NCBI GenBank assembly: GCA_003435055.1
Contig: QUMM01000002.1
Coordinates: 62,001-126,000 of the forward strand
Length of the DNA stretch: 64,000 nt
From: Lachnospiraceae bacterium OF09-6
GTDB taxonomy: Bacteria; Bacillota; Clostridia; Lachnospirales; Lachnospiraceae
Direction of reading: 5' to 3'
The position numbers and the translations under genes are program-made. Positions 9,273-18,445 of this stretch are shown in pieces. Below the pieces are notes generated by a model that did no database searches, was not told where the DNA came from, and saw only the letters and a program-made list of their open reading frames with translations. Each line of letters starts with the position of its first letter. The first letter of the stretch is position 1.

Positions 9273-9308
9273 GCACGGGGAGTAAGCCCGAAGAGCGTTC
9301 CCGCGTGC
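9273..9308 (+). promoter_or_regulatory. Hairpin in the rpoA-rplQ gap
   Basis: GCACG plus GGGA (9273-9281) pair with TCCC (9299-9302) plus CGTGC (9304-9308), giving nine base pairs with one bulged G at 9303. It sits 21 bases before the rplQ start. There is no T run. A role in rplQ expression is inferred only from its position. Confidence 0.5.
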
Positions 9309-9329
9309 TCCAAGATGGAGGAAAATAAA

Positions 9330-9866
9330 ATGGCAGGTTATAGAAAACTTAGCAGAACATCAGCACAGAGAAAAGCTCTGATCAGAGGTCAGGTTACAGC
9401 TCTTCTTCAGCATGGTAAAATCGTTACTACAGAAGCAAAGGCAAAAGAAATCCGTAAGGAAGCTGAAAAGCTGATTGCTCTGGCAGTGAGAGAAAAAGAT
9501 AATTACGAAACAGTAACAGTTACAGCTAAAGTACCTCGCAAAGATGCTGAAGGCAAGAGAGTAAAAGAAGTTGTAGACGGAAAGAAAGTTACTGTATACG
9601 ATGAAGTACAGAAAGAAATCAAGAAAGATTCTCCTAGCAGACTTCATGCTAGAAGACAGATGAAAAAAGTTCTGTATACTGTAAAAGAAGTTCCAACAGA
9701 AGCAGCTGGTAAGAAGAAAAATACAAAAGAAATCGATCTTACAGAAAAGCTCTTCAATGAATATGCACCAAAATATGCTGACCGTAACGGTGGTTACACA
9801 AGAATCGTAAAGATTGGTCTTCGTAAAGGTGATGCAGCAATGGAAGTTCTTCTTGAACTGGTATAA
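9330..9866 (+). CDS. rplQ: 50S ribosomal protein L17 with internal insertion
   Basis: L17 lies near the peptide exit tunnel. The N terminus [31 protein letters not shown] is typical, and so is the end [12 protein letters not shown]. The protein is 178 residues long, against about 120 in Bacillus subtilis; the extra material is a lysine-rich segment around residues 62-135 ([17 protein letters not shown] and neighbouring sequence). Long L17 forms occur in Clostridia. GGAGGA at 9317-9322 supports ATG 9330; a start at 9315 would precede it. It is the last gene of the operon before the terminator. Confidence 0.95.
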   Translation: MAGYRKLSRTSAQRKALIRGQVTALLQHGKIVTTEAKAKEIRKEAEKLIALAVREKDNYETVTVTAKVPRKDAEGKRVKEVVDGKKVTVYDEVQKEIKKDSPSRLHARRQMKKVLYTVKEVPTEAAGKKKNTKEIDLTEKLFNEYAPKYADRNGGYTRIVKIGLRKGDAAMEVLLELV

Positions 9867-9876
9867 GAGTAGTGCG

Positions 9877-9907
9877 AAAAGCGGTGTGGTTTCACGCCGC
9901 TTTTTTT
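9877..9907 (+). terminator. Rho-independent terminator of the alpha operon
   Basis: Stem 9877-9888/9893-9904 (12 bp counting the A/T base, one G-U wobble) with a 4-nt loop, followed by T through 9907. It directly follows rplQ and precedes the murE promoter. Confidence 0.9.
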
Positions 9908-9913
9908 CGTTTG

Positions 9914-9942
9914 TTGACAGTCTAATTCAATTGCCCTATAAT
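9914..9942 (+). promoter_or_regulatory. Consensus sigma-A promoter for murE
   Basis: Perfect TTGACA (9914-9919) and perfect TATAAT (9937-9942) with a 17-bp spacer. It is just downstream of the alpha-operon terminator and 45 bp before the murE start, so the region from murE onwards is a separate transcription unit. Confidence 0.9.
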
Positions 9943-9986
9943 CTATTTATCTATGCAATTACCACGATCAAAGGGGGAAGAAAAGC

Positions 9987-11465
9987 ATGAAGTTAACAAA
10001 ATTACTGGAACGTTTGGAATATACCTGCCTGCAGGGTGAGATAGATAAAGAGATTTCCGGAATTGTAAATGATTCCAGAAAAGTAACAGAAGGAAGCCTG
10101 TTTTTCTGTATCAAAGGTGCAGTATCAGACGGGCATACCTATGCATCGGATGTGGCCCAAAAGGGCGCGGCAGCTATTATTGTTCGGGAACCGGTGGAAG
10201 TGCCAGAATCAGTAACCGTGATACAGGTGGCTGACAGCAGATATGCTATGGCTCTGGTTGCTGCTGCATGGTATGAATACCCGGCAGAAAAGCTGCATGT
10301 AATCGGGATTACCGGGACAAAGGGAAAAACAACGACTACCTATATGATTCGTTCTATTTTGGAAGCTGCCGGTCACAAGGTAGGTCTGATCGGTACAATT
10401 GAAGCGATCATTGGAGACAGGGTAATACCGGCCTGCAATACTACACCGGAATCCACAACGATCCAGGAATATTTTGCAGAGATGGTGAAAGCAGGATGTG
10501 ACAGTGTTGTTATGGAAGTATCGTCTCAGGGACTGATGCTACACAGAACCGCAGGTATCCTATTCGAGATTGGTATTTTTACAAATCTGGAACCAGATCA
10601 TATCGGACCGGCTGAACATGCAAGCTTTGAAGAGTATCTGGAATGTAAGTCACGTCTGTTTAAGCAGTGTAAACTTGGTATTTTGAATGCAGATGACAAA
10701 CACCTGGAGGAGATTCTGAAGGGACATACCTGCCAGGTGGAGACGTATGGATTTTCAGAAAAAGCAGATTTCCGCGCAACCGATACCAGGCTGGTGTCTG
10801 CACCGGGATACCTGGGGATTGATTATCAGGTAAGCGGAAAACGTAATTTTAAAGTAGAGATTGATATTCCAGGAAAATTCAGTGTATACAATTCTCTGGC
10901 GGCGATTGCAGTATGTGATCATTATGGTGTGACAGACGAAAATATCATTTCAGCATTGAGCCAGGCAAAGGTCAAGGGGCGTATCGAGATGATCAGGGTG
11001 TCCGATGATTTCACCCTGATGATTGATTATGCGCACAATGCTATGGCGCTGGAAAGTCTTCTGACTACTTTAAAGGAATATCATCCTAAGAGACTGGTAT
11101 GCCTGTTTGGATGTGGTGGAAACCGCTCTAAATCCAGACGTTATGAGATGGGAGAAGTATCCGGAAAGCTGGCAGATTTTACCATTATCACATCGGATAA
11201 TCCAAGATACGAAGAACCGGAAGCAATTCTGGCAGACATTGAATCTGCGATTTCCAGGACTGATGGAGCTTATATCAAGATTACAGACCGAAAAGAGGCT
11301 ATCGCTTATGCAATCCATCATGGTCAGCCAGGAGACGTGATTGTTCTGGCAGGTAAAGGGCATGAGGATTATCAGGAAATCTGTGGAGTAAAACACCCGA
11401 TGGATGAAAGGGTTCTGATACAGGAGATTCTGGCAGAAGATGCGGCAAAAAAAGTGCAAGAATAA
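9987..11465 (+). CDS. murE: UDP-MurNAc-L-Ala-D-Glu:meso-DAP ligase
   Basis: MurE adds the third amino acid to the peptidoglycan stem peptide in the cytoplasm, using ATP. The 492-residue protein has the three Mur-ligase domains: an N-terminal UDP-binding part, the ATP loop GTKGKTTTTYM (residues 110-120), and a C-terminal domain with DNPR at 404-407. DNPR is the motif that selects meso-diaminopimelate over lysine in this family, so a DAP-type wall is predicted. It is expressed from its own promoter and is physically separate from the dcw cluster (25966-39288) that holds the other mur genes. Confidence 0.93.
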   Translation: MKLTKLLERLEYTCLQGEIDKEISGIVNDSRKVTEGSLFFCIKGAVSDGHTYASDVAQKGAAAIIVREPVEVPESVTVIQVADSRYAMALVAAAWYEYPAEKLHVIGITGTKGKTTTTYMIRSILEAAGHKVGLIGTIEAIIGDRVIPACNTTPESTTIQEYFAEMVKAGCDSVVMEVSSQGLMLHRTAGILFEIGIFTNLEPDHIGPAEHASFEEYLECKSRLFKQCKLGILNADDKHLEEILKGHTCQVETYGFSEKADFRATDTRLVSAPGYLGIDYQVSGKRNFKVEIDIPGKFSVYNSLAAIAVCDHYGVTDENIISALSQAKVKGRIEMIRVSDDFTLMIDYAHNAMALESLLTTLKEYHPKRLVCLFGCGGNRSKSRRYEMGEVSGKLADFTIITSDNPRYEEPEAILADIESAISRTDGAYIKITDRKEAIAYAIHHGQPGDVIVLAGKGHEDYQEICGVKHPMDERVLIQEILAEDAAKKVQE

Positions 11466-11499
11466 GAAAAAGAACAGTCAGTAACAAAAAGGAGGATGC

Positions 11500-13722
11500 A
11501 TGGGACAATTGTATGCCAATATTATCGTGGATATATCTCAGGAAAAACTGGATCGAACGTTTAGTTATCTGGTTCCGGAGACCATGCAGAATCTGATTCA
11601 TATAGGAGATGTGGTGGAAGTACCTTTTGGAAAAGGGAATCGTTTAACCAAAGGATATGTGGTAGAACTGACGGGTACTACCCAGTACCAGATAAATAAA
11701 ATGAAGCCTGTACAGGAGATTCTGGTGGGAACCGATCAGACAACCGGAGAGGATCGGCTGATTGCACTGGCAGCATGGATGAGAAATACATATGGATCGA
11801 CCATGATTCAGGCATTGAAGACTGTTATTCCCATAAAAAAGAAGATCAGACAAAAAGAGAGAAAAACGTTGATCTTGTTGCTGTCCGATGCGGAAGCTGA
11901 AGAAAAACTTCGATTTTATGAGAAAAAGAATCAAAAAGCCAGATATCGTCTGCTGGAAGCACTGCTGGAAGAAAAAGAGATTCCCTATGAACTGGCTGTG
12001 GGAAAATTGAATCTGTCTGCTTCAGTCATTCGTACCATGGCGGAACAGGGAATTTTAAAAACAGAATCTGTGCTGGTCTATCGCAATCCATTGCATCAGA
12101 AACATCAGGGAGCTTATAATATTGCCCTGAACGAAGAACAGAGAAAGGTCGTAGATGGCATCTGGAATGACAAAGTGCACAGAACTTCTCTGCTTCACGG
12201 GGTAACAGGAAGTGGAAAAACCGAAGTGTATATGGAGCTGATTGCCCGTACAGTGGCGCAGCAGAGACAGGCTATAGTGCTGATTCCGGAGATTTCCCTG
12301 ACATATCAGACGGTTATGCGGTTTTATCGCAGATTTGGAGAACGAATCTCGATCATTCATTCCAGATTGTCAGCAGGAGAAAAATACGATCAGTTTCAAC
12401 GTGCCAAAAATGGAGACATTGACATTATGATCGGTCCAAGATCCGCACTGTTTACTCCATTTTCCAGACTGGGCCTGATCATCATAGATGAGGAGCATGA
12501 GCCATCTTATAAAAGCGAGACAACGCCTCGTTATCACGCAAGAGAAACGGCTATTGAACGTGCGAAGCTAGAAGGGGCGAAAGTAGTGCTTGGTTCAGCA
12601 ACTCCATCGCTGGAAGCATATTATCGGGCCAAACAGGGAAAATATGCATTATATACGATGACGAAGCGTGCCAGAGGAAGTGCGCTTCCTGATGTGGAAA
12701 TCGTGGATATGCGGGAAGAACTGCGAAACGGGAATCGAAGTGTGATCAGTCAGAGTCTGAAAGAGGCAATGACAGAGAAACTACAGGCAAAAGAGCAGAT
12801 AATGCTGTTCCTGAACCGCAGAGGATATGCAGGATTTCTGTCCTGTCGATCCTGTGGCCATGTGGTGATGTGCCCACACTGCGATGTCTCTCTGTCTGTC
12901 CACAATCATGGGAGAATGGTCTGCCATTATTGTGGATATGAGGCGAAAAAGCCTGTTGTGTGCCCAAAATGCGGTTCCACTTTTATCAGCACCTTTGGAA
13001 CGGGGACACAGCAAGTGGAACAGGTGGTAAAAAAAATGTTCCCGGAAGCAGGAGTACTGCGTATGGACATGGATACCACCAGAGAAAAAGATGGACATGA
13101 GAAAATTCTGGCTGCATTTCAGAATCAGGAGGCCGATATTTTAATTGGGACACAGATGATTGTGAAGGGACATGATTTCCCGAATGTTACACTAGTAGGA
13201 ATTCTGGCGGCAGACCTTTCTCTGTATGCACAAGACTATAAAGCAGGGGAACGGACATTTCAGCTGTTGACACAGGCTGCCGGCAGAGCTGGACGTGGAG
13301 AAAAAAGTGGAAACGTCATTATACAAAGTTATGATCCGGAACATTATTGTATTACAGCTGCTTCCAGGCAGGATTATTGCGGATTCTATGAAGAGGAGAT
13401 GAGTTATCGTATGCTGGCAGGTTATCCACCTGCTGTGTATATGATGTCCCTGCATGGAACTGGAAAGGACGAAGCTCATCTGCAGACGGCTATGGATTAT
13501 CTGGTTAAAATGATGCAGCGTATGCCGGAAAGTGCCAGGATACGTGTCCTGGGACCAACTGCGGAAAGCATCGGGAAAATACAGGATGAGTACCGCAAGG
13601 TGATCTATATCAAGGGAGAAGACTTGCAGATACTGACCGGGATAAAGAACAAACTGGAAAAATACATCGAAATGAATGAAGGATATCGAACGGTACAGAT
13701 ACAGTTTGATCTGGAAAACTGA
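11500..13722 (+). CDS. priA: Primosomal replication-restart helicase PriA
   Basis: PriA (replication factor Y) recognises stalled forks, unwinds DNA 3'-5' and reloads DnaC/DnaB. The 740-residue protein has an N-terminal DNA-binding domain, Walker A GVTGSGKT (234-241), a DEEH box (330-333), and an eight-cysteine zinc region C449, C452, C458, C461, C475, C478, C488, C491 inserted between the helicase lobes. GGAGG precedes the start. It is 34 bp after murE, the start of a long co-directional run that continues to thiN. Confidence 0.97.
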   Translation: MGQLYANIIVDISQEKLDRTFSYLVPETMQNLIHIGDVVEVPFGKGNRLTKGYVVELTGTTQYQINKMKPVQEILVGTDQTTGEDRLIALAAWMRNTYGSTMIQALKTVIPIKKKIRQKERKTLILLLSDAEAEEKLRFYEKKNQKARYRLLEALLEEKEIPYELAVGKLNLSASVIRTMAEQGILKTESVLVYRNPLHQKHQGAYNIALNEEQRKVVDGIWNDKVHRTSLLHGVTGSGKTEVYMELIARTVAQQRQAIVLIPEISLTYQTVMRFYRRFGERISIIHSRLSAGEKYDQFQRAKNGDIDIMIGPRSALFTPFSRLGLIIIDEEHEPSYKSETTPRYHARETAIERAKLEGAKVVLGSATPSLEAYYRAKQGKYALYTMTKRARGSALPDVEIVDMREELRNGNRSVISQSLKEAMTEKLQAKEQIMLFLNRRGYAGFLSCRSCGHVVMCPHCDVSLSVHNHGRMVCHYCGYEAKKPVVCPKCGSTFISTFGTGTQQVEQVVKKMFPEAGVLRMDMDTTREKDGHEKILAAFQNQEADILIGTQMIVKGHDFPNVTLVGILAADLSLYAQDYKAGERTFQLLTQAAGRAGRGEKSGNVIIQSYDPEHYCITAASRQDYCGFYEEEMSYRMLAGYPPAVYMMSLHGTGKDEAHLQTAMDYLVKMMQRMPESARIRVLGPTAESIGKIQDEYRKVIYIKGEDLQILTGIKNKLEKYIEMNEGYRTVQIQFDLEN

Positions 13723-13815
13723 CAGATAAAATAAAAAGAAAAAGAGATTGCTCAAAGCAGCAGATTGAAAGACTTACGCAGAAAAAAAGGAGCAATCCCC
13801 AGTGTAGGAGGAAAG

Positions 13816-14298
13816 ATGGCAATTAGAGAAATAAGAATTCAGGGCGACAGCGTTCTGGAAAAAAAATGTAAAGAAGTCAAAGAGGTAACACCACGGATTC
13901 GTGAATTGATTGACGATATGCTGGAAACCATGTATGAGGAAAATGGAGTGGGACTGGCTGCGCCTCAGGTAGGAATCCTGAAGCGTATAGTAGTGATCGA
14001 TATTGGAGATGGTCCATACATTCTGATCAATCCGGTGATCGAACTGAAAGAAGGGTCACAGACAGGATACGAAGGATGCTTAAGTCTTCCGGGAAAAAGT
14101 GGAATTGTCACAAGACCAATGCATGTACGTGTACGTGCTTACGATGAAAACATGGATGAGTTTGTCCTGGAAGGTGAGGAACTGCTGGCAAGAGCTATCT
14201 GTCATGAATGTGACCATCTGGATGGAATTATGTACACTTCACTGGTAGAAGGGGAACTTTATGATAATGAAGAACTCTGCCAGAATGAAGAAGAGTAG
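13816..14298 (+). CDS. def: Peptide deformylase
   Basis: Def removes the formyl group from nascent N-formyl-methionine. The 160-residue metalloenzyme shows all three motifs: GVGLAAPQVG (44-53), EGCLS (86-90, Cys88 metal ligand) and HECDH (130-134, two His ligands and the catalytic Glu). GGAGG at 13807-13811 supports ATG 13816; an in-frame upstream start at 13765 precedes that site. The enzyme that installs the formyl group, fmt, follows after 34 bp. Confidence 0.96.
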   Translation: MAIREIRIQGDSVLEKKCKEVKEVTPRIRELIDDMLETMYEENGVGLAAPQVGILKRIVVIDIGDGPYILINPVIELKEGSQTGYEGCLSLPGKSGIVTRPMHVRVRAYDENMDEFVLEGEELLARAICHECDHLDGIMYTSLVEGELYDNEELCQNEEE

Positions 14299-14332
14299 GA
14301 ACGAAGAGACCAGATAAAAGGAGAGGATCCGA

Positions 14333-15268
14333 ATGAGAGTAATTTTTATGGGAACACCGGATTTTGCGGTTGGAACTTTACAGGCACTTTTACAGTCCGA
14401 ACATGAAGTTGTGGCAGTCGTAACACAGCCAGATAAGCCGAAGGGACGAGGAAAAGCCATGCAGTTTACGCCCGTTAAAGAGGTGGCAGCAGAGGCTGGA
14501 ATTCCGGTACTGCAGCCAAAGAAGGTAAGAGAAGAAGCAGTTGTGGAAGAACTGAGAAGTTATCACCCGGATGTCATCGTTGTGGTTGCTTTTGGACAGC
14601 TGATTCCCAAATCGATCCTGGAAATGCCAAAGTATGGATGTGTGAACGTGCATGCATCTCTGCTTCCAAAGTACAGAGGGGCAGCACCGATCCAGTGGGC
14701 CGTGATTGACGGAGAAGAGAAATCAGGTGTGACCACCATGCAGATGGATGAAGGACTGGATACCGGTGATATGCTTCTGACAGAAGAAGTTACATTGGAT
14801 CCGGAAGAAACAGGTGGCAGCCTTTTTGATAAGCTGAGCCAGGTAGGAGCACAGCTTTTACTGAAGACGCTGGATGCGCTGGAAAATGCTGCCGTTACCC
14901 CACAGAAGCAGCCGGCAGAAAGTACGACAGCTTATGCTGCTATGCTGAATAAGAAAATGGGGGAGATCGACTGGTCTCAAAGTGCAGTTCAGATTGAGCG
15001 TCTGGTTCGGGGCTTAAATCCATGGCCAAGTGCCTATACTCATCTGGCAGGAAAAACATTAAAGATCTGGAAAGCGGCGGTTCGTCCATCCAGGGAACAG
15101 AAAAAAGAACCAGGAAGCGTGATCCTGGAAGATAAAAAGCATTTTGGAATTCAGACAGGTGACGGTGTGCTGGAGATTTTGGAACTGCAACTGGAAGGAA
15201 AAAAGAGAATGACCGCGGATGCATTTTTGCGTGGCTATCAGCTGGAGAATGGAACGAAGCTGGGATAA
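14333..15268 (+). CDS. fmt: Methionyl-tRNA formyltransferase
   Basis: Fmt transfers formyl from 10-formyl-tetrahydrofolate to initiator Met-tRNA. The 311-residue protein begins RVIFMGTPDFAV, has the active-site run NVHASLLPKYRGAAPIQWA (Asn and His catalytic) and the downstream DEGLDTGDM with the catalytic Asp. The C-terminal OB-like domain (from about residue 205) binds tRNA. def-fmt is a common pair, and rsmB follows further on in the same run, as in many bacteria. Confidence 0.96.
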   Translation: MRVIFMGTPDFAVGTLQALLQSEHEVVAVVTQPDKPKGRGKAMQFTPVKEVAAEAGIPVLQPKKVREEAVVEELRSYHPDVIVVVAFGQLIPKSILEMPKYGCVNVHASLLPKYRGAAPIQWAVIDGEEKSGVTTMQMDEGLDTGDMLLTEEVTLDPEETGGSLFDKLSQVGAQLLLKTLDALENAAVTPQKQPAESTTAYAAMLNKKMGEIDWSQSAVQIERLVRGLNPWPSAYTHLAGKTLKIWKAAVRPSREQKKEPGSVILEDKKHFGIQTGDGVLEILELQLEGKKRMTADAFLRGYQLENGTKLG

Positions 15269-15299
15269 CCGCTGAATAAGCATAAAAGGAGTGAGCAGG

Positions 15300-16025
15300 A
15301 TGTTATTAAGCTATGCAGGTTCTTATTATGGATATGGAAGAATGTATTATGATCCAACGATGATACTGGCACTGATTGGTCTGGTGTTAACCATGATTGC
15401 TTCATCCAGGGTAAATGCAACGTTTGCAAAATATAACAAAGTCAGATGTATGGCGGGACTGACCGGGGCACAGGCAGCTGAAAAGGTATTGCATATGGCA
15501 GGCATCTATGATGTTCGTGTGGAACATGTTTCCGGCAAACTGACGGATCACTATGATCCAAGAGATAAAGTGTTACGGTTGTCAGATAGTACCTATGGAA
15601 GTACTTCAGTGGCAGCAGTATGTGTAGCTGCCCATGAATGTGGACATGCGATGCAGGATCAGAAGCAGTATGGTCCACTGGTACTTCGCAGTACTCTGGT
15701 ACCTGCAGCCAACCTTGGCTCGCAGCTGGCATGGCCGGTATTTTTTGCCGGACTGATCTTTTCCCTGCGTCCACTGGTGACGGTGGGAATTGTATTATTC
15801 TGTCTGGCAGTGCTGTTTCAGCTGGTGACTCTTCCGGTAGAGTTTAATGCCTCTTCCAGAGCATTGGAGATTCTGGATCAGGGAGGAATCCTGGGAAGCC
15901 AGGAAATGGACGGAGCAAGAAAAGTACTTCGGGCAGCAGCTATGACTTATGTAGCAGCACTGGCCAGTTCTTTGCTGCAGCTGTTGAGACTGATTTTAAT
16001 CGCAAGGAGGAACGATCGTGACTAA
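15300..16025 (+). CDS. Membrane zinc metalloprotease, YugP family
   Basis: This 241-residue protein has an N-terminal hydrophobic helix (about 17-36), the zincin motif HECGH (about residues 112-116) and two or three further membrane segments toward the C terminus. It fits the YugP/DUF2268-like neutral zinc metallopeptidase family, whose substrates are not known to me. AAAGGAG at 15285-15291 is eight bases before ATG 15300; a GTG at 15291 overlaps that site and is rejected. Its stop overlaps the rsmB start by 8 bp, so both are probably co-translated. Confidence 0.85.
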   Translation: MLLSYAGSYYGYGRMYYDPTMILALIGLVLTMIASSRVNATFAKYNKVRCMAGLTGAQAAEKVLHMAGIYDVRVEHVSGKLTDHYDPRDKVLRLSDSTYGSTSVAAVCVAAHECGHAMQDQKQYGPLVLRSTLVPAANLGSQLAWPVFFAGLIFSLRPLVTVGIVLFCLAVLFQLVTLPVEFNASSRALEILDQGGILGSQEMDGARKVLRAAAMTYVAALASSLLQLLRLILIARRNDRD

Positions 16026-17373
16026 ACCAGTTAATACCAGAGAGATCATTCTTGGAATTCTGTGGGAGATTACAGAAGAAGAACGATACAGTCACGTTGT
16101 GATAAGAGAGACACTGGAAAAATACCAGTATCTGGAAAAGAGAGACAGAGCGTTTATATCCAGAGTCACAGAAGGAACTATGGAAAATCTGATTGAGCTG
16201 GATTATATTCTGGAACAGTTTTCGACTGTAAAAGTAAGGGATATGAAACCCTTTATCCGAAATCTTCTCAGGATGTCTGTTTATCAGTTAAAGTATATGG
16301 ACAGTGTGCCGGATTCGGCTGTCTGCAATGAGGCAGTCAAGCTTGCGCAGAAAAAGGGCTTTTATACGTTAAAGAACTTCGTAAACGGGGTACTGCGTAA
16401 CGTAGCGAGAAAGCTGGATCAGGTTGTATATCCGGATAAAGAAAAGACACCCAGAAAGTATCTTTCTGTGACGTATTCCATGCCGGAATGGATTCTGAAA
16501 AAATGGCTGGCACAGTTTGATTTACAGACCGTGGAGGCTATGTGCCAGAGTATGCGTAAAGAGAGTCCGACCTGCATCCGGTGTAATCTGAGCAAAGCAA
16601 CAAAAGAAGAGATTATACAGAGCCTGAAGGCACAGCATATTACGGTGAAAGAAGTGCCATATCTGGATTATGCACTGGAAATATCAGATTATAATTATCT
16701 TCAGGCTATTGATGCGTTCAAAGAAGGGCTGTTCCAGGTACAGGATGTCAGTTCTATGCTGGTAGCAGAGATTGCTGATCCGAAATGGGGAAATTACTGT
16801 ATTGATGTCTGTGCGGCACCTGGCGGCAAAAGCCTGCATCTGTCAGATAAGCTGGCTGGAAGTGGTTATGTGGAAGCCAGAGACCTGACAGATTATAAAG
16901 TGGAGCTGATGAAAGAGAACCTGGAACGAACAAAGAGGATCAATATGGAAGCAGTGAAACAGGACGCTACAGTGTTTGACGAAAATTCTGTGGACAAAGC
17001 AGATATTTTACTGGCAGATCTTCCCTGTTCCGGCCTTGGGGTAATGGGAAGAAAGCCGGATATTCGTTATAAAATGACAGAGGCCAGGCAGCAGGAGCTG
17101 GTGAAAATTCAGCGCAAGATCCTGGATACAGTGTGGTCATACGTAAAAGTAGGAGGAACACTGGTGTATAGTACCTGTACCATTGGGGCAGATGAGAACC
17201 AATACAATGTAAAATGGTTTCTGGAGAATTATCCGTTCCAGCTGGATTCTATTGATCCATATATCTGCGAGGAACTGCGCAGTAAGACTACAAAAGCGGG
17301 CTATCTGCAGCTTCTGCCTGGTGTACACAGCTCCGATGGATTCTTTATTGCCAGATTGAAAAGAATAAGATAG
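16018..17373 (+). CDS. rsmB: 16S rRNA (cytosine-967-C5) methyltransferase RsmB
   Basis: The 451-residue enzyme joins an N-terminal NusB-like RNA-binding domain (about 1-130) to a SAM-dependent methyltransferase domain with CAAPGGKS (about 264-271). Two cysteines 50 residues apart, C337 in DLPCSG and C387 in YSTCT, match the catalytic pair of the m5C family. A GTG start at 16018 lies five bases after AAGGAGGA, inside the end of the preceding protease gene. It methylates 16S rRNA in the cytoplasm. Confidence 0.95.
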   Translation: MTKPVNTREIILGILWEITEEERYSHVVIRETLEKYQYLEKRDRAFISRVTEGTMENLIELDYILEQFSTVKVRDMKPFIRNLLRMSVYQLKYMDSVPDSAVCNEAVKLAQKKGFYTLKNFVNGVLRNVARKLDQVVYPDKEKTPRKYLSVTYSMPEWILKKWLAQFDLQTVEAMCQSMRKESPTCIRCNLSKATKEEIIQSLKAQHITVKEVPYLDYALEISDYNYLQAIDAFKEGLFQVQDVSSMLVAEIADPKWGNYCIDVCAAPGGKSLHLSDKLAGSGYVEARDLTDYKVELMKENLERTKRINMEAVKQDATVFDENSVDKADILLADLPCSGLGVMGRKPDIRYKMTEARQQELVKIQRKILDTVWSYVKVGGTLVYSTCTIGADENQYNVKWFLENYPFQLDSIDPYICEELRSKTTKAGYLQLLPGVHSSDGFFIARLKRIR

Positions 17374-17383
17374 GAATAAGAGA

Positions 17384-18430
17384 ATGGAAAAGAAAGATCT
17401 GAAATCACTGAGTTATCAGGAAATGCTGGATGAGATGGCGGCGATGGGAGAAAAGCCGTTTCGTGGAAAACAGATCTATCAGTGGCTTCATGAAAAGCTG
17501 GTCAGTACACCGGATGAGATGGGAAATATTCCGGCAAAGCTGAAAGATCGGCTGAAAGAAGCCTATACCTGCAGCAGTTTGCAGATGATTGATGTGTTTA
17601 CTTCTGGAATTGATGGAACGCAGAAGTACCTGTTTCGGCTTCAGGATGGCAATGTGATTGAAAGTGTATTGATGAAATATAAACATGGAAATTCTGTATG
17701 TGTGTCTTCCCAGGTAGGATGCCGGATGGGATGCCGTTTCTGTGCGTCTACCCTGGGTGGACTGACCAGAAATCTTCAGACAGGGGAGATCCTGGATCAG
17801 GTCTATCAGATTCAGAAATACAGTGGAGAGAGGGTATCTAATCTGGTGCTGATGGGCACAGGGGAACCGATGGACAATTATGATAATGTTGTAAAGTTTA
17901 TCCGCATGCTCAGTGACGAACACGGGTTGAATATCAGCCAGAGAAATATTACGGTATCCACTTGCGGCATTGTGCCGCGAATCTATGATCTGGCGAAAGA
18001 AAAGCTTCAGATTACTCTGGCTCTGTCCCTTCATGCAGCAACACAGGAGAAGCGAAAAGAGCTTATGCCGATTGCATATAAATATGAACTGGGCGAAGTA
18101 CTGGAAGCCTGCCGGTATTATTATGAACAGACTGGCCGCAGACTGACCTTTGAGTATGGTCTGGTGGGGGGAGTCAATGATACGGACAGGGATGTACAGC
18201 AGCTGGTCGGGCTGGTGAGTGGTCTGAACTGTCACATTAATCTGATCCCGGTGAATCCGATCAAAGAAAGAAGTTATGTTCAGTCGAATGCCAGAGTCGT
18301 GGCAAATTTCAAAACGAAACTTGAAAAATGCGGAATAAATGCTACAATTAGAAGGGAAATGGGCCGCGACATTGGTGGCGCATGTGGACAGTTGAGAAAA
18401 AGCTACATAGATGGCGATTTGGAAACCTAA
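17384..18430 (+). CDS. rlmN: 23S rRNA/tRNA adenine-C2 methyltransferase RlmN
   Basis: RlmN is a radical-SAM enzyme that methylates A2503 of 23S rRNA and A37 of some tRNAs. The 348-residue protein has the cluster motif CRMGCRFC with C113, C117 and C120, the GTGEPMDNYDNV substrate motif, and the conserved C-terminal catalytic cysteine near residue 334 in GACGQLR. It starts ten bases after rsmB, so two rRNA methyltransferases are adjacent, and 15 bases before the prpC gene. Confidence 0.96.
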   Translation: MEKKDLKSLSYQEMLDEMAAMGEKPFRGKQIYQWLHEKLVSTPDEMGNIPAKLKDRLKEAYTCSSLQMIDVFTSGIDGTQKYLFRLQDGNVIESVLMKYKHGNSVCVSSQVGCRMGCRFCASTLGGLTRNLQTGEILDQVYQIQKYSGERVSNLVLMGTGEPMDNYDNVVKFIRMLSDEHGLNISQRNITVSTCGIVPRIYDLAKEKLQITLALSLHAATQEKRKELMPIAYKYELGEVLEACRYYYEQTGRRLTFEYGLVGGVNDTDRDVQQLVGLVSGLNCHINLIPVNPIKERSYVQSNARVVANFKTKLEKCGINATIRREMGRDIGGACGQLRKSYIDGDLET

Positions 18431-18445
18431 AGGAGAGGAAGGAAC

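Noticed and set aside
13746..13797. 8-bp inverted repeat before def
   Set aside because: GATTGCTC and GAGCAATC are separated by 36 nt and have no T run; it is too weak to call a regulatory element.
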